Source: Paenibacillus_AP thailandensis (GTDB lineage: Bacteria; Bacillota; Bacilli; Paenibacillales; Paenibacillaceae). Taken from it: DNA of 64,000 nucleotides. The stretch's first letter is position 1. Every line of letters starts with the position of its first letter. Location of the stretch: the NCBI RefSeq assembly GCF_042685365.1, contig NZ_JBHUMY010000020.1:1-64000 (forward strand). Direction: 5' to 3'. This document shows positions 8,406 to 17,341 of the stretch, piece after piece. A program made the translations under genes and the position numbers. The notes beneath the pieces were generated by a model. The model did not search any database and was not told the DNA's origin. It saw nothing but the letters and a program-made list of their open reading frames with translations.

Positions 8406-9821
8406 TTAGTTGGCTACCGCCGATTTGATTTGCCATTCGCGCACGTCCGTGAAGCGGCCTTTGATTGCGGCCGCCGCGGCCATTGCCGGCGATACGAGAT
8501 GCGTGCGTCCGCCGCGGCCTTGACGTCCTTCGAAGTTGCGGTTCGAGGTCGAGGCGCAGCGTTGTCCCGGCTGCAGCACGTCCGGATTCATCGCGAGGCA
8601 CATCGAGCAGCCCGCTTCGCGCCATTCGAAGCCCGCTTCGATGAAAATTTTGTCCAATCCTTCCTTCTCGGCTTGCATCTTTACGCGGCCCGAGCCCGGA
8701 ACGACGATCGCCGTCACGCGGTCGCTCACTTTATAGCCGCGCGCGATTTCGGCGGCCGCCCGAAGGTCTTCGATCCGTCCGTTCGTGCAGGAGCCGATAA
8801 ATACGTAGTCGATCTCAATGTCGGTTATCGGAGTGCCCGGTTTCAGGTCCATATATTCAAGCGCCTTTTCGGCCGCTTTGCGTTCGTTTTCGGTCGCGAA
8901 TTTCGCTGGATCCGGTACGGCGGACGTAATGTCCGTGCCCATGCCCGGGCTTGTTCCCCAGGTTACTTGCGGAATCAAGGAATCGACGTCGAATTCGACA
9001 ACGGCGTCATAGGTTGCGCCTTCGTCGCTTTTCAGTTCGTTCCATCTTGCTACCGCCGCTTCGAAATCGGCCGGCGCATACTCGCGGCCGCGCAAATATT
9101 CGTACGTCGTTTCGTCCGGCGCGATCAGGCCGGCGCGCGCTCCGCCTTCGATCGACATGTTGCATACCGTCATTCTCTCTTCCATCGACAGGCTGCGGAT
9201 CGCTTCCCCGGTGTATTCGATAACGTAACCGGTCGCAAAGTCCGTCCCGTATTTGGCGATGACGCCGAGAATCATGTCTTTCGCCGTGACGCCCGGCTTG
9301 CGCTTGCCGTTGAAGCGAACTTCCATCGTCTTCGGCTTTGCCTGCTGAAGACATTGCGTCGCCATGACGTGCTCGACCTCGCTCGTGCCGATGCCGAACG
9401 CCAGCGCTCCGAACGCGCCGTGCGTCGACGTATGGCTGTCGCCGCACACGATCGTTTTGCCCGGATGCGTCAGGCCAAGCTCAGGACCCATAACGTGTAC
9501 GACGCCTTGGTCCAGGTTGTTCAGGTCGAACAGCTTGACGCCGAAGTCTTGGCAGTTTTTCGTAAGGGTGTCGATTTGCTGCTTCGAGATCGGGTCTTTA
9601 ATATTGAAACGGTCCTTCGTCGGAACGTTGTGGTCCATCGTCGCGAACGTCAAATCCGGGCGGCGGATTTTGCGGCCGGACATGCGAAGCCCTTCGAATG
9701 CCTGCGGCGACGTCACCTCGTGCACCAGGTGAAGGTCGATATACAGAATGCTTGGCTTGCCTTCTTCCGAATGGATAACGTGATTGTCCCAAATTTTCTC
9801 AAACATTGTCTTCTTCGCCAT
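8406..9821 (-). CDS. leuC: 3-isopropylmalate dehydratase large subunit
   Basis: Catalytic aconitase-family subunit of isopropylmalate isomerase. The 471-residue protein contains DLHLVHEVTSPQAFEGLR near the start, CGDSHTSTHGAFGALAFGIG in the middle, and the cluster cysteines in FIGSCTNGR and GCSMCLAMN. The C-terminal SNRNFEGRQGRGGRTHLVSP is the family signature. The ATG at 9821 has GAGGTG seven bases upstream. A sigma-A-like promoter lies about 45 bases upstream, next to a perfect palindrome shared with the divergent LysR gene, which suggests leuCD is controlled by that regulator. Confidence 0.96.
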   Translation of the reverse strand: MAKKTMFEKIWDNHVIHSEEGKPSILYIDLHLVHEVTSPQAFEGLRMSGRKIRRPDLTFATMDHNVPTKDRFNIKDPISKQQIDTLTKNCQDFGVKLFDLNNLDQGVVHVMGPELGLTHPGKTIVCGDSHTSTHGAFGALAFGIGTSEVEHVMATQCLQQAKPKTMEVRFNGKRKPGVTAKDMILGVIAKYGTDFATGYVIEYTGEAIRSLSMEERMTVCNMSIEGGARAGLIAPDETTYEYLRGREYAPADFEAAVARWNELKSDEGATYDAVVEFDVDSLIPQVTWGTSPGMGTDITSAVPDPAKFATENERKAAEKALEYMDLKPGTPITDIEIDYVFIGSCTNGRIEDLRAAAEIARGYKVSDRVTAIVVPGSGRVKMQAEKEGLDKIFIEAGFEWREAGCSMCLAMNPDVLQPGQRCASTSNRNFEGRQGRGGRTHLVSPAMAAAAAIKGRFTDVREWQIKSAVAN

Positions 9822-9866
9822 TCAAGCTCACCTCGTAAATCGTTCGAATAAGTTCATTGAGGTTAG

Positions 9867-9911
9867 CTTATAACATTTCCGTTGATTGTTCCAAGATATA
9901 ATATCTATAAT
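9867..9911. promoter_or_regulatory. divergent promoters and palindromic operator between leuC and the LysR gene
   Basis: For leuC (minus): TTGGAA at 9889-9894 and TATAAG at 9867-9872, spacer 16. For the LysR gene (plus): TTGATT at 9882-9887 and TATAAT at 9906-9911, spacer 18. A perfect 13-base palindrome AGATAT-A-ATATCT (9894-9906) abuts the leuC -35 box and overlaps the LysR-gene promoter. This is the position from which a LysR protein can activate the target gene and repress itself. Confidence 0.6.
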
Positions 9912-9969
9912 GGCTATAGGAAAGAACTATGAGATAACGAGCGAACAAACCGTTAAAAGGGGATACAAG

Positions 9970-10875
9970 ATGGAACTGAGACAGTTGCTGTACGTGATTC
10001 AAATCGCCAAGGAAAAAAATTTCTCCCGCGCCGCCGAGAAGCTTCATATCGCCCAGCCGTCGCTAAGCCAGCAGCTGTCCAAGCTGGAGCAGGAAATCGG
10101 CGTATTGCTGTTCCGCCGGACGACGAATTCCGTCGAGCTGACGCAGGCCGGCCATTCGTTCGTGGAGAAAGCCCAGTCCATATTGGACGCCGTGGAGCAG
10201 CTGAAACAGGAGATGGACGACATGGCCCAAATGCGCCGGGGGCGTCTGGTCGTCGGAACGCTGCCGATTACGGGCGCCCACATTTTGCCGATCGTTCTTC
10301 CGGCTTTCGGGGCCAAATACCCGCAAATCGAAGTAATTCTCGTCGAGGAAACGACCGCCAGGCTGGAGCAGCTGACCGCAAGCGGCGGAACGGACATCAG
10401 CCTGCTTACCCTCCCGCTTCTCGATCCTTCCCTTTCGTGGGAACCGCTCATGGAAGAGGAGATATGCCTTGCCGTCCCTCCGACCCATCCGCTTGCGAAG
10501 CGGACGAACGGCGTCGATGTCGCGGAGCTGAAGGACGAGCCGTTCATCGGCCTGAAGAAAGGGCAAGGCTTCCGGCAAATTACCGTCTCGATCTGCCAGC
10601 AGGCCGGCTTCACGCCGGACATCGTGTTCGAGAGCAGCAATATCGAGACGGTTCAATCGCTAGTTGCCGGGGGCATGGGGATCGCCTTCGTCCCCCAAAT
10701 GCTGACGCGCTCGGGCGGAGGCGATTTCGTCCCGGTTTATTTGCCGCTCAAGAGCAGGCCTTCCCGGACGCTGGTCATCGGCTGCAGCAAGGACCGTTAC
10801 CTGTCCAAAGCCGCCCAAGCGTTTATCCAAACGATGCACGAGACGGTCGATCAATATTTTCAAAGCCGGTTTTAA
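9970..10875 (+). CDS. LysR-family transcriptional regulator
   Basis: A 301-residue LysR-type regulator. The ATG at 9970 is preferred (AAGGGGA seven bases upstream), giving the canonical start MELRQLLYVIQIAKEKNFSRAA. The winged helix-turn-helix occupies about residues 1-60, with the recognition-helix segment AQPSLSQQLSKLEQEIG. The effector-binding domain follows from about residue 90 (GRLVVGTLP). It is transcribed divergently from leuCD across a 148-base gap holding a palindrome. The arrangement implies leuCD as a target and a leucine-pathway intermediate as possible co-inducer, but neither can be read from the sequence. The downstream gene is convergent, with only three bases between stop codons. 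Confidence 0.9.
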   Translation: MELRQLLYVIQIAKEKNFSRAAEKLHIAQPSLSQQLSKLEQEIGVLLFRRTTNSVELTQAGHSFVEKAQSILDAVEQLKQEMDDMAQMRRGRLVVGTLPITGAHILPIVLPAFGAKYPQIEVILVEETTARLEQLTASGGTDISLLTLPLLDPSLSWEPLMEEEICLAVPPTHPLAKRTNGVDVAELKDEPFIGLKKGQGFRQITVSICQQAGFTPDIVFESSNIETVQSLVAGGMGIAFVPQMLTRSGGGDFVPVYLPLKSRPSRTLVIGCSKDRYLSKAAQAFIQTMHETVDQYFQSRF

Positions 10876-10878
10876 ACC

Positions 10879-11673
10879 TTAATAAAGAGCGGGACGCCGG
10901 TCTTCGAAAACCGGAATTTTCGAACGGACCGCGTCGACGAGAGCCAGATCGATCTCCGCATATAGAATCGTTTCTTCCTCTCCCGCTTCCGCCACGGTTT
11001 CTCCCCACGGGTCGATGACCATGGAATGGCCGAAGAAGGCTGTATCTCCGCTTCGGCCGGTCCGGTTGCAGGCGACGACGAACATTTGGTTTTCGATCGC
11101 CCGCGCGGTCAGAAGCGTACGCCAATGATGCAGTCTCGGATGCGGCCACTCGGCCGGCACAAACAGCAGCTTGGCGCCGCCGAGCGCAAGCTTCCTCGCC
11201 AGCTCGGGAAAACGGATGTCGTAGCAAATCATCATCCCGGCGTCCGTTCCTTCCAGCCGCAGCGTCCCGGGCTTATCGCCTTCCTTCAAGTACTTTTCTT
11301 CGTCCATCAGCCGGAACAGGTGGATTTTGGAATAAGCGCCCGTCTCGTTGCCGTCCCGGTCAAACGCAAATATCGTATTGTACACGCCGTCCTCGCGCCC
11401 TTCCGCAATCGAGCCGGCAACGACATGAATGCGGTGCTGTTCGCAAAACGACTTGACGAACGCCTTCGTCCGGCTTCCGTAGCTGTCCGCGAGCCCGGTT
11501 ATTTCCGTCAAAGCGTATCCCGTATTCCACATTTCGGGAAATACGATCACGTCCGGCTTTTCCTCGCAAGCCGCCGCTTCTTCCATCATCGTTTTCAGCT
11601 TGGCGAAATTCGCTTCCGGCTCTCCGACCGCGATATCCATTTGCAGCAACGCAAGCCGTAACCGTTGTTTCAT
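10879..11673 (-). CDS. mtnU: carbon-nitrogen hydrolase, probable 2-oxoglutaramate (omega) amidase MtnU
   Basis: A nitrilase-superfamily amidase of 264 residues. The ATG at 11673 has AAGGAGAG nine bases upstream; longer in-frame starts lack a site. The catalytic triad is visible: Glu in FPEMWNTGY, Lys in SKIHLF and Cys in MICYDIRFPE. In B. subtilis the homologue MtnU/YkrU lies beside mtnE and hydrolyses the alpha-ketoacid amide formed when MtnE uses glutamine as amino donor. Here it is likewise divergent from a cluster with mtnE and mtnWXB, which supports the same role. Between the two is one unrelated secreted-protein gene. The exact substrate is inferred from context. Confidence 0.85.
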   Translation of the reverse strand: MKQRLRLALLQMDIAVGEPEANFAKLKTMMEEAAACEEKPDVIVFPEMWNTGYALTEITGLADSYGSRTKAFVKSFCEQHRIHVVAGSIAEGREDGVYNTIFAFDRDGNETGAYSKIHLFRLMDEEKYLKEGDKPGTLRLEGTDAGMMICYDIRFPELARKLALGGAKLLFVPAEWPHPRLHHWRTLLTARAIENQMFVVACNRTGRSGDTAFFGHSMVIDPWGETVAEAGEEETILYAEIDLALVDAVRSKIPVFEDRRPALY

Positions 11674-11722
11674 GGTGCATCTCTCCTTCATAAGCTCTCT
11701 GCTGATAATCCCGTTAGACCTT

Positions 11723-11752
11723 ATCATCCTCGATACGAAGCCGGCGTGTCAA
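11723..11752 (-). promoter_or_regulatory. promoter of mtnU
   Basis: Minus-strand TTGACA (11747-11752) and GATGAT (11723-11728) with an 18-base spacer, about 45 bases before the mtnU start codon. No SAM-riboswitch core is seen in this gap. Confidence 0.5.
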
Positions 11753-11875
11753 GGCGAAGCCCTAAAGCCGGCCCTCGGCTTCCCGGAACAATATTGCCGC
11801 ATAGGAACGCCAAAGGAGGAAAATATAACGAAGACTATTGCAGCGCATGCTGCCTTATTAAAAGGAGACAAACGA

Positions 11876-12337
11876 ATGCACAACATGAAATGGAACCGCC
11901 TCGTTGCCGGATTGCTTGTCGTTTGCGGCTTAACCTGCTTCGCCGGCGCCGCGGCCGCTTACGCCGCTCCGGAACCGTCCGTATCGCTGCGTCCCGTTCA
12001 AGTTTTCGACGTCAAGGCGGAGAAGGTCGTCCGGACGATCGACAATGACGAACAATTCCAAGCTTACGTGAAGGAATGGGTTCGATCCGTCACCGGATTT
12101 GCTCCGCAGCTGCGGCCGGATGAAAACTGCAGCTACGTTTACCGGATCCCGCTTGCGGAGCCGGTGACGGTTTCTTTTAACCGGGTTGCGATCCGTTCCG
12201 AGGACGTGTTCCTCTTTTATTGCGACGGCACTCCGCCCCTCCTCCTTGTATTCGACGATCGGCGCAGACCGTATTTGCTACTTTTCAAAGCGGATATTAC
12301 GCCATTTATCCGAAAAGTCGGCCTTCCCGCCTTATAA
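11876..12337 (+). CDS. small secreted protein of unknown function
   Basis: A 153-residue protein starting at ATG 11876, with AAAGGAGA eight bases upstream. It has a clear signal peptide (basic KWNR, hydrophobic LVAGLLVVCGLTCFAGAAAA, cleavage near AYAA about residue 31). The mature part, about 120 residues, has one segment with several aromatic residues (SYVYRIP) and a C-terminal hydrophobic beta region (PLLLVFDDRRRPYLLLF). Two cysteines remain after cleavage. I recognise no domain. It lies between divergent mtnU and mtnE but nothing ties it to methionine salvage. It may be a lineage-specific envelope protein. Confidence 0.75.
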   Translation: MHNMKWNRLVAGLLVVCGLTCFAGAAAAYAAPEPSVSLRPVQVFDVKAEKVVRTIDNDEQFQAYVKEWVRSVTGFAPQLRPDENCSYVYRIPLAEPVTVSFNRVAIRSEDVFLFYCDGTPPLLLVFDDRRRPYLLLFKADITPFIRKVGLPAL

Positions 12338-12374
12338 TCCGGACTCCGCCCGGCCGGCCCGCGCCAATCGCCGC

Positions 12375-12403
12375 TCGACACGCTGCCGTTCGCATGCTAC
12401 ATT
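12375..12403 (+). promoter_or_regulatory. probable promoter of mtnE
   Basis: TCGACA (12375-12380) and TACATT (12398-12403) with a 17-base spacer, about 45 bases before the mtnE start. No S-box or T-box structure is visible between this promoter and the gene. Confidence 0.4.
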
Positions 12404-12447
12404 AAATTGAAAACGATTTGTGCAGGATCATTGTGGAGAGTGAGCGA

Positions 12448-13641
12448 ATGAAAACCGATTCGAAACTGATGGATATTAGGCCGGCCGACCGAATGAAAGG
12501 TTTGCCGACGCAATTTTTCGCGAAGCTGGTCGCCAAAGCGAACGCCCAGGCGGCGAAAGGCCGGGACGTCATCAATTTGGGACAAGGCAACCCGGATAAG
12601 CCTACCCCGCCCCATATTGTAGCCAAGCTGCAGGAAGCGGCCGCCAATCCTTTGTACCACCGGTATCCGCCGTTCAGCGGATATCTCTTTTTGAAAGAAG
12701 CCGTCGCCAAGCGTTATAAGGAAGATTACGGCGTCGAGCTGGATCCGAATACGGAAGTGGCCATCTTGTTCGGCGGCAAAACCGGCCTTGTCGAAATTAG
12801 CCAATGCTTGCTGAATCCGGGCGACGTCTGCCTTGTTCCCGATCCGGGTTATCCGGATTATTGGTCGGGCGTGGCGCTCGCCGGCGCGGAGATGTCGTTC
12901 ATGCCGCTTAGCGAGGCGAACCGCTTCTTGCCCGATTACGGCAACATCGACGAACGGACGGCGGCTCGCGCCAAGCTGATGTTTCTCAATTATCCGAACA
13001 ATCCGACCGGAGCGGTGGCAGACTCCGCCTTTTACGAGAAAACGGTCGAGTTCGCCAAGCGGCACAACATCGTTGTCGCCAGCGATTTCGCTTACGGCGC
13101 CATCGGATTCGACGGGCGGCGGCCGGTAAGCTTCCTGGAAACGCCGGGGGCGAAAGAGGTCGGCGTCGAGTTCTACACGTTGTCCAAAACGTACAACATG
13201 GCCGGATGGCGGGTCGGTTTCGCGTTAGGAAACGCCAAGGTCGTCTCCCTCATTAACGAAATTCAAGACCACTATTACTGCAGCTTGTTCGGCGGCATTC
13301 AGGAAGCGGCTGCCGCTGCGCTGACCGGTCCGCAGCAATGCGTCGACGAGCTTGTGGCAAGATACGAGAGACGCCGAGAAGCTTTGTTCGCCGCGCTTGA
13401 CGAGATCGGCTGGAAAGCGGCGAGACCGGGCGGCTCCTTCTTCTGCTGGCTCCCGGTGCCCGAAGGGCATACGTCGGAATCGTTCGCCGGTCTTGCGCTG
13501 GAGAAAGCCGATGTCGTCGTCGCTCCGGGCGTCGGCTTCGGCCGAAGCGGCGAAGGTTATGTGCGCCTTGGCTTGCTGGCGGATGAAGAAAGACTTGTCG
13601 AAGCGGTCGGAAGGATCGGCAAGCTCGGATTGTTCGGCTGA
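12448..13641 (+). CDS. mtnE: PLP-dependent aminotransferase, probable methionine-salvage transaminase MtnE
   Basis: A class I/II aminotransferase of 397 residues that would convert 4-methylthio-2-oxobutyrate to methionine, the last step of salvage. The ATG at 12448 follows GGAGAG. Family features are present: NLGQGNPDKPTPPH near the N-terminus, YPNNPTG around residue 180, and the PLP lysine in YTLSKTYNMAGWRVG. Length and neighbours (divergent mtnU; mtnWXB downstream) match B. subtilis MtnE/YkrV. It has its own likely promoter and is separated from proB by a T-box leader, so it is probably transcribed apart from the genes that follow. Confidence 0.88.
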   Translation: MKTDSKLMDIRPADRMKGLPTQFFAKLVAKANAQAAKGRDVINLGQGNPDKPTPPHIVAKLQEAAANPLYHRYPPFSGYLFLKEAVAKRYKEDYGVELDPNTEVAILFGGKTGLVEISQCLLNPGDVCLVPDPGYPDYWSGVALAGAEMSFMPLSEANRFLPDYGNIDERTAARAKLMFLNYPNNPTGAVADSAFYEKTVEFAKRHNIVVASDFAYGAIGFDGRRPVSFLETPGAKEVGVEFYTLSKTYNMAGWRVGFALGNAKVVSLINEIQDHYYCSLFGGIQEAAAAALTGPQQCVDELVARYERRREALFAALDEIGWKAARPGGSFFCWLPVPEGHTSESFAGLALEKADVVVAPGVGFGRSGEGYVRLGLLADEERLVEAVGRIGKLGLFG

Positions 13642-13677
13642 CGGCATATTCTGTCTTCTATTTGAACAACTGGCTTC

Positions 13678-13706
13678 TTTACAGTCCGGTGCCGACATGT
13701 TATGCT
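13678..13706 (+). promoter_or_regulatory. sigma-A promoter of the proBAC-mtnWXB operon
   Basis: TTTACA (13678-13683) and TATGCT (13701-13706) with a 17-base spacer, immediately upstream of the T-box leader. It sets the RNA start near 13713. Confidence 0.65.
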
Positions 13707-13712
13707 AATTTC

Positions 13713-14003
13713 AATCTATGTACAGCCGTTATACGGATCATAACGTGATGACGGGACCAGTAAGCATGTCAAGGTCGTGAACCAGAGAGCGGATTTCCAC
13801 GGGCTGCAAAAATCCGACTCGACCGCATGCCGAACCCACCCCCGAACGGCCGGCGAGGAGCCGGACAGCGCCTCTGTTACAAGGCCCAAGTCGGATGGCC
13901 CGGAGCGACCCCGCTTATAAGCGGCGGCATCGTTGTCGGCCATCAATGAAGGTGGTACCGCGGAAGCGTTGGCTTTCGTCCTTTAGAGGACGGAAGCCTT
14001 TTT
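13713..14003 (+). ncRNA. T-box riboswitch, proline specific
   Basis: A leader RNA that reads uncharged tRNA and controls termination before proB. Stem I carries AGTA on its 5' side (13758-13763 region), an AGAGAGC bulge, and on the 3' side of the specifier loop GAACCCACC. The specifier is CCC at 13835-13837 (the overlapping reading CCA is also a proline codon). The conserved T-box AAGGTGGTACCGCGG is at 13949-13963, and its UGGU can pair with an ACCA tRNA end. The terminator is an 11-bp stem, GGCTTTCGTCC (13971-13981) with GGACGGAAGCC (13988-13998), followed by five T. Uncharged tRNA-Pro is therefore expected to allow read-through into proB, proA, proC and the mtn genes beyond. Confidence 0.95.
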
Positions 14004-14027
14004 CATTTTTGACGGAAAGGGATCAAT

Positions 14028-15134
14028 ATGCCGGATAATAACCTTATTGTAGTGAAAATCGGGAGCAGCTCGCTTACGTCCGAAGAAGGCGGCTTGAACC
14101 GGGAAAGAATCGCTTTTTTTGCCGAAGAGCTCGCTTCCCTTCATGCCGAAGGCCGCGGCGTCGTCCTCGTCACCTCGGGCGCCGTGGCGGCCGGCTTCCG
14201 CCAAATCGGCTATAACGCAAGACCGAAGGCGCTCCACGAGAAGCAGGCCGCCGCCGCGGTCGGCCAAGCTTTGCTCATGCAAGCTTATCAAGAGGCTTTC
14301 GGCCGCCACGGCATCGTCGCCGCGCAGCTGCTCTTGACCCGGGCCGACTTCTCCAACCGGAAGCGGATCAACAATGCGATGATGACGATGGAAGAGCTGC
14401 TGCGGCTGCGGACCGTCCCGATTATTAACGAAAACGACACCGTCTCGACGGGCGAGCTGAAATTCGGGGATAACGACAATTTGTCCGCTCTTGTCGCCAA
14501 TATGTGCAAAGCGGAGCAGCTTATCATTATTACGGACATGGACGGATTGTACACGGACGATCCGCGCCGCAACCCGGAGGCCGTCAAAATCGACCGGGTC
14601 GACCAAATTACCGGCGACATCGTCCGCTTGGCCGGAGGAGCGGGTTCCTCGGTCGGCACGGGCGGCATGCGTTCCAAGATCGAAGCGGCGCGGATCGCTA
14701 CGCGAGGCGGCATCCGAACCTTTATCGGCCGGGTGCTCGATGCCGGCGACCTCCGGCTCGCGGCCGAAGGGTGCGGCAAAGGGACGTATTTCGACACCGC
14801 GCTGAACAGCTTGCCGATGAAAAAACAATGGCTAGGCTTCCACTCGCTGCCTCAAGGCAGCATCACGGTCGACGCCGGCGCCGAACGCGCGCTGCTGATC
14901 GGCGGCAAAAGCCTGCTGCCGGTCGGGGTCACCGGCTTGGACGGCGACTTCCATCCGGGCGACGTCGTCGAGGTTAGAAATGCGGAGGGCGAAACGATCG
15001 GCCGCGGTGTCGTCAATTATGCCGCCTGGCAGGTGAAAGCCGTCGCCGGGCTCAGCACGGATGAAATCCGCGACCGGATTGACGTCCACCGAATCGAAGT
15101 GATTCACCGCGACGAATGGGTGTCGCTAAGGTAA
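14028..15134 (+). CDS. proB: glutamate 5-kinase
   Basis: First enzyme of proline synthesis, phosphorylating glutamate. The 368 residues comprise an amino-acid-kinase domain (about 1-260; VVKIGSSSLT at the start, LVTSGAVAAG, INENDTVS, ITDMDGLYTDDPR, GTGGMRSKIEAA) and a C-terminal PUA domain (about 275-365). This is the long form, which is feedback-inhibited by proline in characterised enzymes. The ATG at 14028 follows AAAGGGA. It directly follows the T-box terminator, so it is the first gene under that control, and is 35 bases ahead of proA. Confidence 0.97.
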   Translation: MPDNNLIVVKIGSSSLTSEEGGLNRERIAFFAEELASLHAEGRGVVLVTSGAVAAGFRQIGYNARPKALHEKQAAAAVGQALLMQAYQEAFGRHGIVAAQLLLTRADFSNRKRINNAMMTMEELLRLRTVPIINENDTVSTGELKFGDNDNLSALVANMCKAEQLIIITDMDGLYTDDPRRNPEAVKIDRVDQITGDIVRLAGGAGSSVGTGGMRSKIEAARIATRGGIRTFIGRVLDAGDLRLAAEGCGKGTYFDTALNSLPMKKQWLGFHSLPQGSITVDAGAERALLIGGKSLLPVGVTGLDGDFHPGDVVEVRNAEGETIGRGVVNYAAWQVKAVAGLSTDEIRDRIDVHRIEVIHRDEWVSLR

Positions 15135-15169
15135 TTCAAAACTTTGCAATTTACGGGAGGTAACCTACG

Positions 15170-16417
15170 ATGAGCGAGGTACGGGATAAAGCGCTGCTGG
15201 CGAAGCAAGCGGCGCAAGCGATGAACCGGCTTAGCACGGAACAAAAAAATAAAGCGCTGCTGGCAATGGCCGAAGCCTTGATTGCCGGCGCGCCGCATAT
15301 TATAGAAGCCAACCGCCGCGATCTCGACCGCGGACGCGCGGGCGGCACAAGCGAGTCGATGCTTGACCGGCTGGCGCTCACGGAAGAGCGTATCCGGGGC
15401 ATCGCCGAAGGGCTGCGGCAAATCGCCGAGCTGCCCGATCCGGTCGGCGAGCTGCTGGAGCAGTTCGAGCGTCCGAACGGACTGCGCGTCGAGAAACGGA
15501 GAGTTCCGCTAGGCGTCATCGGCATGATTTACGAGTCGAGGCCGAACGTGACGGTCGACGCCGCGGGGTTATGCTTGAAGACGGGCAACTGCGTCGTGCT
15601 GCGCGGCGGATCCGCGGCAATCGAATCGAACAAAGCGATCGTAGCCCTATTGAAGGAAGCTTTGGACCGCTCCGGCGCGCCGGCCGACGCCATTCAGCTC
15701 GTCGAGGATTCCGACCGCGGTTCCGTTAACGAGATGCTGAAGCTGAACGGCTTGCTCGACGTCGTCATTCCGCGCGGCGGAGCCGCCTTAATCCAAAATG
15801 TCGTCCAAAACGCCACCGTTCCCGTCATTGAAACGGGGGCCGGCATTTGCCATACTTATATCGACGATTCCGCGAAGCTCGGCATGGCCGTCGACATCGC
15901 TTTTAACGCCAAGGTGCAAAGACCGTCCGTATGCAACTCGATGGAGACGCTCCTGGTGCACGAAGCGTTCGCCGCTCGCTCGTTAAACGAGCTGCTGCAG
16001 CCGTTCGCCGAAGCCGGCGTCGAAATAAGAGGCTGCGAGCGGACGGCGGCTGTCCTGCCGGGTATCAAGCTCGCCGGTCCGGCCGACTACGCGACGGAAT
16101 ATAACGACTATATTATGAACGTCCGAATCGTGTCCGGCCTGGACGAAGCGCTCGACCATATCGCGGCTTACGGCACGAAACATTCGGAATGCATCGTCAC
16201 GGAAAGCGGCGCGAACGCCGAGCGCTTTCTGCAGGAGGTCGACGCGGCAGCCGTCTACCATAACGCATCCACCCGCTTTACGGACGGCTTCGAGTTCGGC
16301 TTCGGCGCGGAAATCGGCATCAGCACGCAGAAGCTGCACGCCCGCGGCCCGATGGGCTTGCCCGCCCTCACATCCACCAAGTTCCGCGTTTACGGCGACG
16401 GGCAAACGAGAGGCTGA
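15170..16417 (+). CDS. proA: glutamate-5-semialdehyde dehydrogenase (gamma-glutamyl phosphate reductase)
   Basis: Second proline enzyme: NADPH-dependent reduction of gamma-glutamyl phosphate. The 415-residue protein belongs to the aldehyde dehydrogenase fold. VPLGVIGMIYESRPNVTVDA is the ProA signature at about residues 108-127; the catalytic Cys lies in KVQRPSVCNSMETLLVH. The start at 15170 has GGGAGG upstream. It is of typical length and lies between proB and proC in one operon. Confidence 0.97.
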   Translation: MSEVRDKALLAKQAAQAMNRLSTEQKNKALLAMAEALIAGAPHIIEANRRDLDRGRAGGTSESMLDRLALTEERIRGIAEGLRQIAELPDPVGELLEQFERPNGLRVEKRRVPLGVIGMIYESRPNVTVDAAGLCLKTGNCVVLRGGSAAIESNKAIVALLKEALDRSGAPADAIQLVEDSDRGSVNEMLKLNGLLDVVIPRGGAALIQNVVQNATVPVIETGAGICHTYIDDSAKLGMAVDIAFNAKVQRPSVCNSMETLLVHEAFAARSLNELLQPFAEAGVEIRGCERTAAVLPGIKLAGPADYATEYNDYIMNVRIVSGLDEALDHIAAYGTKHSECIVTESGANAERFLQEVDAAAVYHNASTRFTDGFEFGFGAEIGISTQKLHARGPMGLPALTSTKFRVYGDGQTRG

Positions 16418-16459
16418 CCCGAATATAGCAAGCAATTTATACAACGGAGGAAACGAGCG

Positions 16460-17341
16460 ATGAGCTTAACGACCCAATCCGGACAGTCTTCGGCCGTTTC
16501 GAATTTGCGCATATGCTTCTATGGCGCCGGTTCGATGGCGGAGGCGCTTGTCCGCGGACTGATTCATAATAACTTGGCCGAGCCCGGCCGCATCTCGATG
16601 TTGAACCGCCAGAACGCGGACCGGCTGCGCGAACTGCACGACCGGTACGGCATCGTTACGGTGCAGCAAGGCGTTAGCCCCGAGGATCTGCTTCAAGACG
16701 CCGATATCGTCATGCTTGCGATGAAGCCCAAAGACGCGGCCGAGGCGATTGCGCAAATCAGGCACCTGCTTCGTCCCGAGCAGCTAATCGTATCCGTCAT
16801 CGCCGGTCTGTCGATCGATTCGTTAAGCCGGCTGATCGGCAAACCGGTATCGATCGTCAGGACGATGCCGAATACGTCTTCGACGATCGGGCTGGGCGTG
16901 ACGGGGCTCAGCTATTCCGCGGGCGTAACCGATCGGCAGCGGATCGTTGCCGAGCAGCTGTTTGGAGCGGTCGGCATGACCGTGACGATCCCGGAGTCCA
17001 TGCAGGACGCCGTAACGGGCGTGTCCGGCAGCGGACCCGCCTACGTTTATTATTTTATGGAGTCGATGATTGCCGGAGCGGTCGAGCTCGGCTTCGATCC
17101 GGAGGAATCGCGCCGTCTGGTGCTGCAGACGTTCCTGGGCGCGGCCGAGATGGTGCGCCAAACCGGAGAAGACCCTGCCGAGTTGAGAAGAAAAGTAACT
17201 TCGCCGAACGGGACGACGCAGGCGGCTATCGAGCTGATGGAACGGGACGGCTTGAAAACGACCGTCATGGGAGCCGTTGCGAGATCGGCGGAGAGAGCCG
17301 GCGAAATCGGGAAAGAATTGGAAAGGAAGATTAACGAATGA
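16460..17341 (+). CDS. proC: pyrroline-5-carboxylate reductase
   Basis: Third proline enzyme, reducing pyrroline-5-carboxylate to proline. The 293-residue product has an N-terminal Rossmann motif (YGAGSMAEALVRGL, where families usually show GxGxMG), the NTSSTIGLGVTGLS region after MP, and the C-terminal signature GSGPAYVYYFMESMI ... VTSPNGTTQAAIE. The ATG at 16460 follows GGAGG. Its stop overlaps the mtnW start in ATGA (17338-17341), implying translational coupling with a methionine-salvage gene. Confidence 0.96.
   Translation: MSLTTQSGQSSAVSNLRICFYGAGSMAEALVRGLIHNNLAEPGRISMLNRQNADRLRELHDRYGIVTVQQGVSPEDLLQDADIVMLAMKPKDAAEAIAQIRHLLRPEQLIVSVIAGLSIDSLSRLIGKPVSIVRTMPNTSSTIGLGVTGLSYSAGVTDRQRIVAEQLFGAVGMTVTIPESMQDAVTGVSGSGPAYVYYFMESMIAGAVELGFDPEESRRLVLQTFLGAAEMVRQTGEDPAELRRKVTSPNGTTQAAIELMERDGLKTTVMGAVARSAERAGEIGKELERKINE

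Noticed and set aside
11674..12447. SAM riboswitch (S-box) expected for mtn genes
   Set aside because: No S-box core elements or SAM-type terminator are visible before mtnU or mtnE; only promoters were found.
13716..13946. Short minus-strand open frame between mtnE and proB
   Set aside because: The region is fully explained by the T-box leader on the plus strand.
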